Shown: positions 18,672 through 27,410, numbered from the stretch's first letter. The stretch is 64,000 nucleotides of DNA from JAKQDH01 sp029558835 (GCA_035356615.1 DAOQSN010000010.1:62001-126000), one strand, 5' to 3'. The notes: generated by a model from the sequence alone, not told the origin. Program-made: numbers and translations.

Positions 18672-19055
18672 GTGACGGACGGCAGTCAGCTTCGGCACGT
18701 TCGCCTGGCGCGGTCCTTCTCGTTCGAGGCGGCCCACCATCTGCCCCGAACCCCCGACGGGCACCGCTGCCGGCGCCTTCATGGCCACAGCTACCGTGTC
18801 GACATCACCTGCGCGGGGCCGGTTGACCCACAGACGGGCTGGCTCATCGACTTCGGTGACATCCGTGCTGCGTTCGAGCCGTTGCGGGCGCGGCTGGACC
18901 ACACCTGCCTCAACGATGTGGAGGGGCTCGAGAACCCCACGGCCGAGAACCTGGCGCGCTGGATTTGGGAGCGTCTCAAACCCGTACTGCCGCTGCTGAC
19001 GCAGGTCCGGGTGGCCGAGGGCTGCCACGCCTATTGCGAATACGAGGGAGCGTGA
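18672..19055 (+). CDS. queD: 6-carboxy-tetrahydropterin synthase family protein (QueD/PTPS)
   Basis: 127 aa. Converts dihydroneopterin triphosphate to 6-carboxy-tetrahydropterin in queuosine/7-deazaguanine synthesis. Visible signature: SFEAAHHL (Zn His22), C33-RRLHGHSY with catalytic Cys33 and Zn ligands His37 and His39, LIDFGDI, the LDHTCLND pair Asp76/His77, NPTAENLARWI and the substrate-binding Glu116 in VAEGCHAYCEYE. GTG 18672 was chosen because GGGAGG lies about 10 nt upstream and it gives the family's normal length. The frame extends upstream to 18483 without protein-like features. No other queuosine genes lie nearby. Confidence 0.92.
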   Translation: MTDGSQLRHVRLARSFSFEAAHHLPRTPDGHRCRRLHGHSYRVDITCAGPVDPQTGWLIDFGDIRAAFEPLRARLDHTCLNDVEGLENPTAENLARWIWERLKPVLPLLTQVRVAEGCHAYCEYEGA

Positions 19056-19119
19056 GCGGTGGTGGTCCGAAGCAGCGCTGAAGCGGCCTGAAGGGGGCAT
19101 GGCTTGCGGCGCCGGACGC

Positions 19120-19190
19120 AGGGGCAGGACGTCCGTGCCACGCCAAGGTGAACCCACGGGCGGGACGCCCCCGCCACGGCTGGGGCTGCG
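19120..19190. repeat. GGGACGCCC..GCCACGGC dispersed repeat
   Basis: Contains GGACGTCCGTGCCACG and, 25 nt later, GGGACGCCCCCGCCACGGC. Similar words occur at 40808-40870 (GGGACGCCCGTGCCACG) and 45560 (GGGACGCCCG). It lies in the leader region of the lipoprotein gene. Confidence 0.5.
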
Positions 19191-19362
19191 GGAAGGGCTG
19201 AGCTGGGCTATGCCTGCCGGCAAGGCGGCGGTAGGCTGGTGGAACGTGCGGCGACTGATGCGGCGTTATGGTGGCCGCGGGGGCTCAAGAATGACGGGTG
19301 GCCGGGCCGATGCTCGTAGACGTTGGAGCAGCAGCGGTCCTCTTGGGTGGAGAACGTGGCCG

Positions 19363-19950
19363 GTGACAACGCGCAAATGGCAGATCGGGTGTGGGCTGGC
19401 GGCGGTATTGCTCCTGGCCTCGGCCGGGTGTACGGAGTTCTGGCTGAACCAGACGGCCTCGCTGGGCGGTAGTACGGTCGGCAGCAGGGGTAACGTGCAG
19501 GTTCTGATCATCAACAACACCCCCCATCGGGCGGTGTTCACCGTGGGCACGTATGACCAGACGGACCGGACCACGGAGCCCCCGATCCTCCAGGTCGGCC
19601 TGGACGACAGCGGTGAGGCGCTGGAGGGTGACAGCCAGATGGACATCTTCACGCTGCGCTGTGCCCGCGTGTTCAGCGTCGGCGGGCCGAAGCTGCTGGA
19701 GATGATCCAGGAGAATCTGGACACCGGCAGCCTGGAAGCAGCGGCCCTCATCGAGGGCGTCAACTTCTACCGCACTGATACCGACGACGGTGAGCCGGAA
19801 CTGGTGGGCAGCGCGCCGGCGCTGGAGGCTTGGCTGGGGGTCGATTTCCCCTGCGGCGCGCTGCTGGTCCTCCACCTGGAGTTCGATGACTTCGGCCCTG
19901 ATCCGTTCCGCGTTGACTTCGAGCTGATCCCCGCGGAATCCACGCGGTAG
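19363..19950 (+). CDS. Hypothetical lipoprotein
   Basis: 195 aa, family not recognised. The GTG start gives a classic lipoprotein signal: basic VTTRKWQ, hydrophobic GCGLAAVLLLASAG, and lipobox Cys23. The mature domain is about 170 residues. It carries NVQVLIINNTPHRAVFTVGTYDQ, which suggests a beta-sandwich, and a conserved-looking LRCARVFSVGGPKLLEMIQ. The longer in-frame starts (ATG 19291 and 19099) would place 27 or more residues before the signal helix, so the GTG was preferred although its SD (GGAGAA, 13 nt away) is weak. Function unknown. Confidence 0.72.
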   Translation: MTTRKWQIGCGLAAVLLLASAGCTEFWLNQTASLGGSTVGSRGNVQVLIINNTPHRAVFTVGTYDQTDRTTEPPILQVGLDDSGEALEGDSQMDIFTLRCARVFSVGGPKLLEMIQENLDTGSLEAAALIEGVNFYRTDTDDGEPELVGSAPALEAWLGVDFPCGALLVLHLEFDDFGPDPFRVDFELIPAESTR

Positions 19951-20205
19951 GGTCGCACCTCGCGAATCCCTCGTGCAGTCCGGTATCGGACCCGGACCCG
20001 CCGCCGAAACGCCGGGCCGGCGGGGTCGTTCCCTGTCCCTGCGGATAGGGCTGCGCCTGAGCGGCCTGCTTCTCGGACTGCCCTCGCCAAGGCCGTGCCG
20101 ATCACTGCGTTAGGTTCGGTGAAGTCGGAGTTTAGCCGATGGATCAGGCAGAGGCACCTCCCGGCAAGGATGCCGACGCGCTGCGTTGGGACACCGGGGG
20201 CAATC

Positions 20206-21831
20206 ATGGTATCGACACAGGCAGCAGTTCCAAAGGTCGGCAGGGTGTTGCTCGTCGATGACGACGACAAGCTACGCTTTGTGCTCGTCGCGCATCTGCG
20301 GGCCCAGGGCTACGAAGTCCTGGAAGGCAAGAACGGCAGGGAGGGCGTCGCGCTCGCGCGGCAGCACAGTCCCGACCTGATCATCATGGACCTGACCATG
20401 CCGGAACTGGACGGCATGAGCGCCACGCGGGAGCTGAAAGCCGATCCACAGACCGCGGACGTCCCCATCATCATGCTGACGGGCAAGACCGGCACGGACG
20501 ACCTGGTTCTCGGTCTGGAGGTCGGGGCCCAGGAGTATCTGACGAAGCCCTTCGACGTGGCCGAACTGCTGGCCCGCGTCCGCACCGTGCACCGGCTGGC
20601 GGTGGCGCACCGCAACCTCGACGAGCTCAACAACCGCCTGGAGGAGGAAGTCGCACGCAAGACCCGCCGTCTCCAGATGCTCTACGACTACATGCGGGCC
20701 CTCAGCGAGGTCGAGACCCGCGACCAGATCCTCGACCTGGTGCTCGAGTACGTGCAGAAGACTACCAACGCCCGGCGCGTGTCGCTGCTGATGACCGACG
20801 CGAGCGGGCAGAACCTGGTGTGCGAGCGGGCGGTCGGGATCGACCCGGCCGTCGTGCAGAGCATCCGCATCGACGCGGGGCGGGGCATCGCCGGGCAGGT
20901 CTTCTCGAGCGGCAAGACAGTGGTGGCCAAGGCCATGGGGCCCATCGAGGCCGACGGACGCGGCTACGACGGCGATGAGTTCCTCAGCACGCCGCTGGTA
21001 TCCACCTCCCTGGCCACGCGCGACGGCATCCTGGGTGTCCTCAACGTCACCGAACGCAACGACGATCAGACCTTCTCGCACGAGGAAGTCGAGTGCCTGC
21101 GTTCGATTACGGACGCGGCCGCCATCGCCCTGCACAACGCCATGCGGCGCAGCCAGCTCGAACAGTCGGTGCGCGTCCTCTTGCAGACGGTGGGGTACCT
21201 GGCCGAGTACCGTGACGAAGAGACGACGCTGCACCTGAAGCGGGTGGCGAAGTTCGCGCGCGTGCTCGCCTGCGAGCTGGCCCGCGAGGGACCGTATCGC
21301 GGTCAGGTGACGGACGATTTCATCGAGTGGCTGGTGCAGGCCGCCCCCATGCACGACATCGGCAAGGTCGGCATCCCCGACGAAATCCTCACCAAGCCCG
21401 GCAAGTTGACCAACGAAGAATTCAACATCATGAAGGTGCACACGGAGATCGGTCGGCGGGTGCTCTCGCGGGCCTTCGATCCGAACCATCCCGTGCCCCT
21501 GCTGCAGATGTGCATCGACATCGCCTACGGCCACCACGAACGGTTCAACGGGGCCGGCTATCCGCGCGGGATCAAGGGTGAGGAGATTCCGCTGGCGGCC
21601 CGCATCATCGCCCTCGTGGACGCCTACGACGCCATCACCAGCCACCGCCGCTACAGCAAGGCCCGTCCGCACAGTGTGGCCGTCGAGGTGATCCGGGCGG
21701 AATCGGGCAAGCACTTCGACCCTGCGGTAGTAGATGGGTTCCTGCGCTGCCAGGCTGAGTTCGACGCGGTCCGCACCCGCTACCGCGAGGCGCCCGAGGA
21801 AACACCCCAAGCTGCTCCCGCCGCAGTGTGA
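20206..21831 (+). CDS. Response regulator with REC, GAF and HD-GYP domains
   Basis: 541 aa cytosolic signalling protein. REC domain 12-130 has VDDDD, phospho-acceptor Asp62 (IIMDLTMPELDG), a LTGKT threonine and the TKPFD lysine. A coiled linker follows (HRNLDELNNRLEEEV). The GAF domain is at about 165-325. The HD-GYP domain occupies about 335-520, with HDIGKVGIPDEIL near residue 383, a GHHERFNGAGYP signature in place of the simple GYP, and DAYDAITS. HD-GYP domains hydrolyse cyclic di-GMP to pGpG or GMP, so output is probably lowering c-di-GMP. ATG 20206 was chosen with GGGGG at 7 nt. No partner histidine kinase is adjacent. Confidence 0.93.
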   Translation: MVSTQAAVPKVGRVLLVDDDDKLRFVLVAHLRAQGYEVLEGKNGREGVALARQHSPDLIIMDLTMPELDGMSATRELKADPQTADVPIIMLTGKTGTDDLVLGLEVGAQEYLTKPFDVAELLARVRTVHRLAVAHRNLDELNNRLEEEVARKTRRLQMLYDYMRALSEVETRDQILDLVLEYVQKTTNARRVSLLMTDASGQNLVCERAVGIDPAVVQSIRIDAGRGIAGQVFSSGKTVVAKAMGPIEADGRGYDGDEFLSTPLVSTSLATRDGILGVLNVTERNDDQTFSHEEVECLRSITDAAAIALHNAMRRSQLEQSVRVLLQTVGYLAEYRDEETTLHLKRVAKFARVLACELAREGPYRGQVTDDFIEWLVQAAPMHDIGKVGIPDEILTKPGKLTNEEFNIMKVHTEIGRRVLSRAFDPNHPVPLLQMCIDIAYGHHERFNGAGYPRGIKGEEIPLAARIIALVDAYDAITSHRRYSKARPHSVAVEVIRAESGKHFDPAVVDGFLRCQAEFDAVRTRYREAPEETPQAAPAAV

Positions 21832-22514
21832 GTCCCGGCGAAGCACCGGGCGCATGCCCGGCAACTTCCGCGGACCCGCATGTCGTCCGTCCGCGAGCTT
21901 GCGCCGCGCGGCAGCGCTGCGAGCGCTCGCCCGGCGATTTCTCCCGGCGTCTTACCGTCCGTGCCGGCGGGCTGGCACCCGCGGTTGCGAGCACGTTGTC
22001 CACTGCAACGAACCTGCCGGCGCCGTCGTCCCGGGCCACGCACGCGCGAATGATCTGGCCCGCCTCGTCCGCCCTCCGGGCGGCCCAGAGAGAAGAACAA
22101 CAACAGGGAAGCGGGCCGCTTCCCAGGGAGTTGAAGTCCCTGGCAACCGCCGCGCGCCCTCCGGGCGGAGGAGGACGTCGGTTCTTCGTTGGCAGCGCGT
22201 TGGCTGCTCGCCTGCAACGCGTCGGCTGCTCGCCGGCAACACGTCGGCTCCAGACCGGGGACCCTTCGCATCCCCGCCCGGAGGGCGCACGATCGCCAGG
22301 GCCTTCCAGGCCCTGGGGAAGCACTACTCTACTCATCCTCCCTTCTGATTCCCTCTCGCGCCCGGAGGGCGCGCACACCGTCCAGACCGCGACGCCCCGC
22401 GCATAGCGCGTCAAACGCGTGCGCCGCGGCGGGTTGGAAACCTGCCCGACAAACAGGTAGCATCGCAGCGTCGGCTCTCCGGGCCGACGTCACGGGTCGG
22501 CGGGTCCACAGACC
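21832..22514. other. Non-coding region with four CGCCC-CCGGGCG inverted motifs
   Basis: No credible gene. The motif CGCCCTCCGGGCG or its complement occurs at 22070, 22154, 22275 and 22358. Three tandem variants of TCGGCTGCTCGCC are at 22195-22250, and the self-complementary CAGGGCCTTCCAGGCCCTGG is at 22299-22318. A GCGTCGGC hairpin (22468-22490) sits just before the next gene. Confidence 0.6.
22468..22490. repeat. GCGTCGGC...GCCGACGT hairpin repeat, copy 2
   Basis: GCGTCGGC (22468-22475) pairs with GCCGACGT (22483-22490). It is 25 nt upstream of the TPR protein start. Confidence 0.65.
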
Positions 22515-24992
22515 ATGGGTGTAACCACGGCGAGCACGAACGATGCGACGGGCGGAGGCCACGCAGGCCCGCGCCACGACTTTGACGCCGGCGCCCCGTC
22601 CGTGGTTTCCCGGTCGCTTCGGACTCGGCTCACGCGGGTCGGCGTGGCCGAGGTTCTGGCGGCCGCACTGGGGGTGCTCTGCTATCTCAACGTCCTGCCC
22701 AACGACTTCACCTACGACGCCGTGGCCGTCGTGCAGCACAACCCGTTGGTCAATGAGCCGGGGCGGTGGGGCGACATCTGGACCAAGGACCTCTGGTGGG
22801 CCGGGCGCGACGAAACGCCGCGGCGGGACCTGCTCTATCGCCCCGTTACGCTTAGCTCCTACCGGCTGGTCCGGCTGCCGGCCGGGGGCGATCCCTGGCC
22901 GCAACATGCGCTCAACCTCGCGCTGCACGCACTGATCTGCGTGCTGGTCGTGCGTCTGTGCCGGCAGGTTGTGCCCGAGAGCGACGCTCGGGGGCGGAAC
23001 CGCTGGGCTCCACTGCTGGCCGGGGCCGGTTTTGCGGTCCTGCCGATCCACACCGACGTGGTGGCCAACCTCGTTGGGCGAGCGGACCTGCTGGCCACCC
23101 TGGGTGTGCTGCTGACGCTGGCGTGCCATCGACGCGTTATCAAGGCCGTGGCCGGACTGCGCGATCGGAGCCGCGACCGTCAGGGAGCGGAGGTGTGTCA
23201 CGAACGCCCCGACGCCTCGACGCCCGTTCACCCTGCGGCCGAGGTTGGCCCTCACTCCGCGGGGGCGCGCCGCTGGGTCTGGATGCTGGGCGCCGCGGCC
23301 GCCGCGTTCCTCAGTATGGGGGCCAAGGAGAGTGGCGTCAGCGTGGTGTTGCTGGCGCCCCTCTTTGACGCGCTCGAACGGCTCCGACGGCGAGAAGCCG
23401 GCGCCCTCACCCCTGCCCCTCTCCCGCGGGGAGAGGGGTTCAGACGCCGCACGCCCGGCGCAGGTGGTGAAACCCCTCTCCCCGGGGGAGAAGGCAGGGT
23501 GAAAGGGGAGGCCGCATGTCTACCGCCCTCGTCTGCGTGCTCCCCGGTTCCTGGGAAGATCAGGCCGTGGGTGGCTGACTGGTGGTCGCTGGAAAGCGCC
23601 GGGCGACTCGCATACCTGGCCGTGCCTTTGCTCGTGTACTTCGCCCTACGCTACCATGCGTTGGCAGGACAGCTCTTGCAGAAGCCGGCGCTGACCAAGA
23701 CGGTCAACGTCCTGGTGGACGCACCCGCGTGGCAGCACGTGTTGGGCGTCGTGCAGTTGTGGGGGATGTACTGGACCAAGACGTTCTGGCCCGCCACGCT
23801 CTGCATCGACTACTCCATCCACGCGGTACGCCTGGCCCGTAGCGTGTTCGATGCGCACGTGCTGATCGGTCTGGCGGTCCTGGGGGGGCTGCTGGTGGCG
23901 GCCACGCATGCCCGGCGCCGCGGGCGGCCGGAGGTCGCCGTGCTGGCGGGAGGGCTGGTCGTCAGCTACCTGCCCACGTCCAACGCCTTGGTGCTGATCC
24001 AGGTCTTCTTCGCCGAGCGTATCTGGTATCTGCCGTCGGTCTTCGTAGTGGTGCTGCTGGCGTGGGCGGTGGCCGGCTGGGTGCGGCGGCCGGCCGGCGC
24101 GGTGGCGGCGGGGTTGATTGTCCTGACGCTGCTGGGGCGTTGTTGGGTCCGCAACTTCGAGTGGCGCGACAACGGCACTCTGTTCGCGGCTGCCTGGCGC
24201 GATCACCCCGACAGTGTGGGCGCACGGTACTTGTACGGCCAATGGCTGACACAACACGGGCAGTACGAAGACGGTGTGCGCCTGCTCGAAAGCGCCCTGG
24301 ACATCGACCTCGGGCTGACCGACGCGCATCGTGCCCTGGGCCGGGCCCACCTTGAGCACGGGGATTACCAGCGGGCAGTGCAACACCTGCGGATCGCGCA
24401 CATGCAGGTGCCCGGCCACCCGGCTACCGAGGAAGCAATGGCCCGCGCCGGTGCCGCCTACGCCGAGACCTTGCGGGTCCAGCTCGAAGAGGCCCGGTCG
24501 CGGGCTACGCAGGCCCCGGCCGACCTGTCCGCTCAAGTTGCCTACGTGGAACTTCTGCTCCAGCTTGGGCAGCACGATGAAGCACTGTTGCGTCTGCGTC
24601 AGGACGATGCACGGTTCGCAGAGGAAGCACCCTGGCAAACCCTCAAGTGCCGCGCCCTGGTGCAAGCGGGGGAACTGGACGAGGCAATCGATGCCTACGC
24701 GCGGGCGCACAAGCTGGCGCCCGAGGATGCCGGCCTGCTGGTAGAGTGGGCGATGCTGCTGCTGGAGCGACGCCGCCCGGGCGACCTGGACGAGGCGCAG
24801 GAACTGCTCGCTCAGGCCGGCGGCCTTGCCCCGGACGATCCACGCCTGCTGGTTGGCAGGGCGGAACTGACTGCGTTGCGGGGCGACCTGACCACCGCCC
24901 TGCGACTCTATCAGGCGGCCCTGCAGCGCGTCGCCCCGGACAGCGTGCAGCATCGCGTTTGGCGGGAGCGGGCCCGCACGCTCGGGGGTTGA
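22515..24992 (+). CDS. TMTC-like polytopic membrane protein with C-terminal TPR repeats
   Basis: 825 aa. The N-terminal half has many TM helices with the PNDFTYDAVAVVQHNP and YRPVTLSSYRL motifs seen in TMTC/DUF1736-type proteins, whose eukaryotic members are protein O-mannosyltransferases. The HADL-like VANLVGRADLLATLGVLL region and FAERIWYLPSVFVVVLL helices agree. The last 300 residues are TPRs (YLYGQWLTQHGQYEDGVRLL, ALGRAHLEHGDYQRAVQHL and others). Between the fourth helix (LFDALERLRRREAG) and SLESAGRLAYLAVP lies an in-frame palindromic repeat of about 40 residues, LTPAPLPRGEGFRRR...TPLPGGEGRVKG. The start SD is weak. Glycosyltransferase activity is inferred only. Confidence 0.82.
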   Translation: MGVTTASTNDATGGGHAGPRHDFDAGAPSVVSRSLRTRLTRVGVAEVLAAALGVLCYLNVLPNDFTYDAVAVVQHNPLVNEPGRWGDIWTKDLWWAGRDETPRRDLLYRPVTLSSYRLVRLPAGGDPWPQHALNLALHALICVLVVRLCRQVVPESDARGRNRWAPLLAGAGFAVLPIHTDVVANLVGRADLLATLGVLLTLACHRRVIKAVAGLRDRSRDRQGAEVCHERPDASTPVHPAAEVGPHSAGARRWVWMLGAAAAAFLSMGAKESGVSVVLLAPLFDALERLRRREAGALTPAPLPRGEGFRRRTPGAGGETPLPGGEGRVKGEAACLPPSSACSPVPGKIRPWVADWWSLESAGRLAYLAVPLLVYFALRYHALAGQLLQKPALTKTVNVLVDAPAWQHVLGVVQLWGMYWTKTFWPATLCIDYSIHAVRLARSVFDAHVLIGLAVLGGLLVAATHARRRGRPEVAVLAGGLVVSYLPTSNALVLIQVFFAERIWYLPSVFVVVLLAWAVAGWVRRPAGAVAAGLIVLTLLGRCWVRNFEWRDNGTLFAAAWRDHPDSVGARYLYGQWLTQHGQYEDGVRLLESALDIDLGLTDAHRALGRAHLEHGDYQRAVQHLRIAHMQVPGHPATEEAMARAGAAYAETLRVQLEEARSRATQAPADLSAQVAYVELLLQLGQHDEALLRLRQDDARFAEEAPWQTLKCRALVQAGELDEAIDAYARAHKLAPEDAGLLVEWAMLLLERRRPGDLDEAQELLAQAGGLAPDDPRLLVGRAELTALRGDLTTALRLYQAALQRVAPDSVQHRVWRERARTLGG
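23400..23510. repeat. CCCTCTCCC palindromic repeat pair, in frame in the TMTC-like gene
   Basis: First copy: CCCTCACCCCTGCCCCTCTCCC followed by GCGGGGAGAGGGGTTCAG near 23405-23442. A second, partly inverted copy is at 23469-23505 (ACCCCTCTCCCCGGGGGAGA then GGCAGGGTGAAAGG). Both are translated. The repeat adds Leu-Pro-Arg-Gly-Glu-Gly blocks to a loop between TM helices. Confidence 0.85.
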
Positions 24993-25051
24993 GCGGGTCG
25001 GGGCTTCTGCTCCGCATCCTCGGACCGCGCGAAAAAAACTCACCAATTCGC

Positions 25052-25080
25052 TTGACGATCGGTTGTTGTTAGGTTATAGT
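25052..25080 (+). promoter_or_regulatory. Consensus sigma70-type promoter upstream of lexA
   Basis: TTGACG (25052-25057), an exact 17-nt spacer, and TATAGT (25075-25080). This is the best -35/-10 pair seen in the window and sits in a local AT-rich patch. It overlaps the operator below. Confidence 0.8.
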
Positions 25081-25101
25081 TCTACCGAACATAACTAGAA
25101 C
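25079..25101 (+). promoter_or_regulatory. Putative LexA operator GTTC-N4-GAAC (-N7-GAAC)
   Basis: GTTC (25079-25082), TACC, GAAC (25087-25090), then ATAACTA and another GAAC (25098-25101). The first dyad starts inside the -10 element, so a bound repressor would block the promoter. GTTC-N4-GAAC resembles the motif I recall being reported for verrucomicrobial LexA. GAAC-N7-GAAC is the direct-repeat form known from alphaproteobacteria. Confidence 0.65.
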
Positions 25102-25642
25102 CCGCGCGAGGCGTGGTTTACCTGCGGGTTGCCGCGTGCCGTGGCGGCAGCGTGGCCGCGCTGCGTATACCGGCCTCCCGCCGCCGTGGAGGGGAAGGGG
25201 GGCCGCGGTCGGCGGCAGGATCGCATTGGTGTTCCGCGGCGGCTCCGGGACGGGGCCGCCATTGCGGAAGTGCTGACCGGAGCAAGGACGCTCATGTTGC
25301 ACATGGACGGTTACTCGGCCGCGCCAGTTGAGCCCGACTGGCCGTTGTGTGTGTTCGGTCCCGGGGGTGATTTCAGGACCGCGTGGCTCCCGGGGCCGAC
25401 ACCACAAGGCCCGCTCTGCGGGTCGCCGGCTCTGCGCGAGGTTAAGCTGACCGAGGGGGTAGTCGCGCGGACCGGGGGGCGTGGGCCGTTGCGGTGGTGG
25501 TGGCAACAGGCGCGGCTGGCGGCCCGGGAACTGCTCGTGGCAGGTCAACGCCTGCGGCGGTTTGAGGAGCTGCTCCGGCAGCGGCGAGCGCCTGTGGTTG
25601 CGCTCGGGCCGGAGGGCCTGACCAGTGTTTGGGAGAGCACCC

Positions 25643-26281
25643 ATGGCACGCACGGGCAAAGCGGCGCCGGAGTCGGCCGCGCTGACTCCGCGCCAACTCG
25701 AAATCCTCACGCGCATCCGCGACGACCGGCGGCGCAATGGCTATTCGCCGACCTTGCAGGAGATCGCAGACTCGCTCGGACGCAGCAAAGTCACGGTGTT
25801 CGAGCACGTCGAGGCGCTTGTTCGAAAGGGCCTGCTGCGCCGGCAACGCAACAAGGCACGCTCTTTGGACCTGACATCCGCCGCGCGCTTGCCGGATGAG
25901 CGGCCGACACGTCTGCCCCTGGTGGGCCGCATCGCGGCGGGTCGCCCGCTGGAAGCGGTCGAGACGCCGGACGCGGTCGATCTCGAGGAGATGTTCCAGA
26001 GCCGTTACCCGGTATGCGCGCTGCGCGTCACGGGGGACAGCATGGTGGACGACCAGATACGAGACGGTGACCTGGTCGTGTTCGAGCAGCGGTCCAACCC
26101 GCGCAACGGGGATACCGTGGTGGCGCTGCTGGACCGTGAAGAGGCGACGCTTAAGCGCTTCTACCGCGAGCGGGACCGCATCCGCCTGCAACCGGCGAAC
26201 GACCGCTATCCGCCCCTCTACGTCAAGGACCGCGACCTGGCGATCCAGGGCGTGGTGATCGGCGTGCTCCGGCGGCTGTAG
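25643..26281 (+). CDS. lexA: LexA repressor
   Basis: 212 aa SOS repressor. The N-terminal winged HTH contains the SPTLQEIADSLGRSKVTVFEHVEALVRKG recognition region (split: SPTLQEIADSLGRSK, then VTVFEHVEALVRKG). The C-terminal S24 autoprotease has the Ala99-Gly100 scissile pair in GRIAAGRP, nucleophile Ser133 in GDSMVDDQ and general-base Lys171 in EATLKRF. RecA-stimulated self-cleavage would derepress the regulon. ATG 25643 has GGGAG about 10 nt upstream; a GTG 18 nt earlier lacks an SD. The operator and promoter lie about 550 nt upstream, consistent with autoregulation, perhaps of a longer transcript. Confidence 0.95.
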   Translation: MARTGKAAPESAALTPRQLEILTRIRDDRRRNGYSPTLQEIADSLGRSKVTVFEHVEALVRKGLLRRQRNKARSLDLTSAARLPDERPTRLPLVGRIAAGRPLEAVETPDAVDLEEMFQSRYPVCALRVTGDSMVDDQIRDGDLVVFEQRSNPRNGDTVVALLDREEATLKRFYRERDRIRLQPANDRYPPLYVKDRDLAIQGVVIGVLRRL

Positions 26282-26723
26282 CAACTCAGCGGTTGTGGAA
26301 GGTCGCGGGACGGCGCGGGGGCGCGGGGCGGCGCGCATCGCGGCATCGTGTGCTGTGCGATGCGGTGTGAGCGATTCCGCGCTGCCATCGAGCCGCGGGC
26401 TTCCGCCCGCGCGGTGCCGCGTTGCGGTGACGGCTGCACGATTGCGCGCGGTGATCGAGGTCGTGGAGCCGCAGCATTCGCGGAATGTCGCCTCCGGGGC
26501 CCGAACCCGCAGAGGGGTTCGGGAGCAGGGGAGGGGCGTCGTGCCCGGCGTGCGACTGCACGCCGAAGCGGGCGGGTGCGAAGGTGGGGCTTGGTGTGCC
26601 GAGCCGGGAGCGCTGGAAGGGGTAGCGCGAAAGGGGCGGGGTGCGAAGGGCAAGAAGAAGGGACCGCGTCGTCGTGGACGAGCGGTCCCGATGTCGTTGT
26701 CGCGAGTCGGCTTCGGTGCGGAA
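26282..26723. other. Convergent intergenic region lexA / PEP-CTERM
   Basis: No gene seen. Contains a short GC hairpin GCGGGC-TTCC-GCCCGC (26395-26410), possibly ending lexA transcription, and a terminator for the leftward gene at 26650-26689. Confidence 0.5.
26650..26689 (-). terminator. Terminator of leftward PEP-CTERM gene
   Basis: Read on the minus strand, GGGACCGCTCGTC pairs with GACGACGCGGTCCC allowing one offset, and is followed by TTCTTCTTG. It lies 35 nt past the stop codon at 26724. Confidence 0.7.
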
Positions 26724-27410
26724 CTAGCGCCGCCGACGAAGCAGAGCCAGACCGCCAACCGCCAGCAGACCAAGGGAGGCCGGCTCCGGCGAGTACGTGT
26801 ACGTCACACACACCTGGACCTCAAGGATCGGATACTCGACCTCAAGCTGCCAGGCGTCCGGCGTAATGCCCTCAAACTGCAGGTCGTTAACCATCAGCAG
26901 CGGGCTGACGTTGAAGGCGACGTTGGCCGGGCCGTTCGAGTCGTAGAACGCCTCGGACGGGAAATACTGCCCTGCCAGCAGGCTCGCATAGCCAAGGACG
27001 CCGAAGTCCCACCCGTCTGGCGGCGTCGCGTCGAACAGGGCCAAGTCGCCGTTGTCCGGGTCAAGATTGATGAACGGACTCGTGACGGTATTGCCACCCG
27101 AGGAGAACACCCCCGGTCCGATGGCGGAGAACTGACGAATCACGCGGGCGCGCACGACGGCGCTTTTGAACGGATCGTCGTTGTCAGCCTTCGGTTGTGC
27201 CGAGCCGCTGTGATAGACATTCACCACCACATCATCGAGGATGAGCGACCCGCCCTGGTTATCAAACTTGGGCAGGTACAAATCCTGCGGATCCTGCAAA
27301 TCGCTGGTGAACGAGACGAAATTGCAGTACGACACCTCGTCGGCGCTGGCCACCGCGCCGCAGCAGACTGCGACCGCGACCAGAATCCCCCCTGCCAACA
27401 TTTTCCGCAT
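26724..27410 (-). CDS. PEP-CTERM sorting-domain protein
   Basis: 228 aa. Signal peptide MLAGGILVAVAVCCGAVASA, then an exported domain of about 180 residues rich in beta structure (EVSYCNFVSFTSD, SLILDDVVVNVYHSG, GVFSSGGNTVTSPFINLD). The C-terminal tag is SPEPAS, hydrophobic LGLLAVGGLALL and RRRR. The start at 27410 follows AAGGAGG at 9 nt. The longer frame from 27500 adds a basic extension with no SD. The exported domain resembles no family I can name. Confidence 0.83.
   Translation of the reverse strand: MRKMLAGGILVAVAVCCGAVASADEVSYCNFVSFTSDLQDPQDLYLPKFDNQGGSLILDDVVVNVYHSGSAQPKADNDDPFKSAVVRARVIRQFSAIGPGVFSSGGNTVTSPFINLDPDNGDLALFDATPPDGWDFGVLGYASLLAGQYFPSEAFYDSNGPANVAFNVSPLLMVNDLQFEGITPDAWQLEVEYPILEVQVCVTYTYSPEPASLGLLAVGGLALLRRRR

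Larger units (their letters stand above)
24993..25642. other. lexA promoter and 550-nt leader region
   Basis: Begins with the promoter/operator (25052-25101). Downstream a frame opens at ATG 25294 (AAGGA at 7 nt) with GC-rich third positions and a helical, Arg-rich segment (WWWQQARLAARELLVAGQRL). It has no stop before running over 250 nt into lexA in another frame. It may be a decayed or frameshifted SOS gene, or just leader. Confidence 0.45.

Noticed and set aside
20272..21864. 530-residue minus-strand frame opposite the HD-GYP regulator
   Set aside because: Antisense shadow; the plus strand has REC, GAF and HD-GYP motifs in order.
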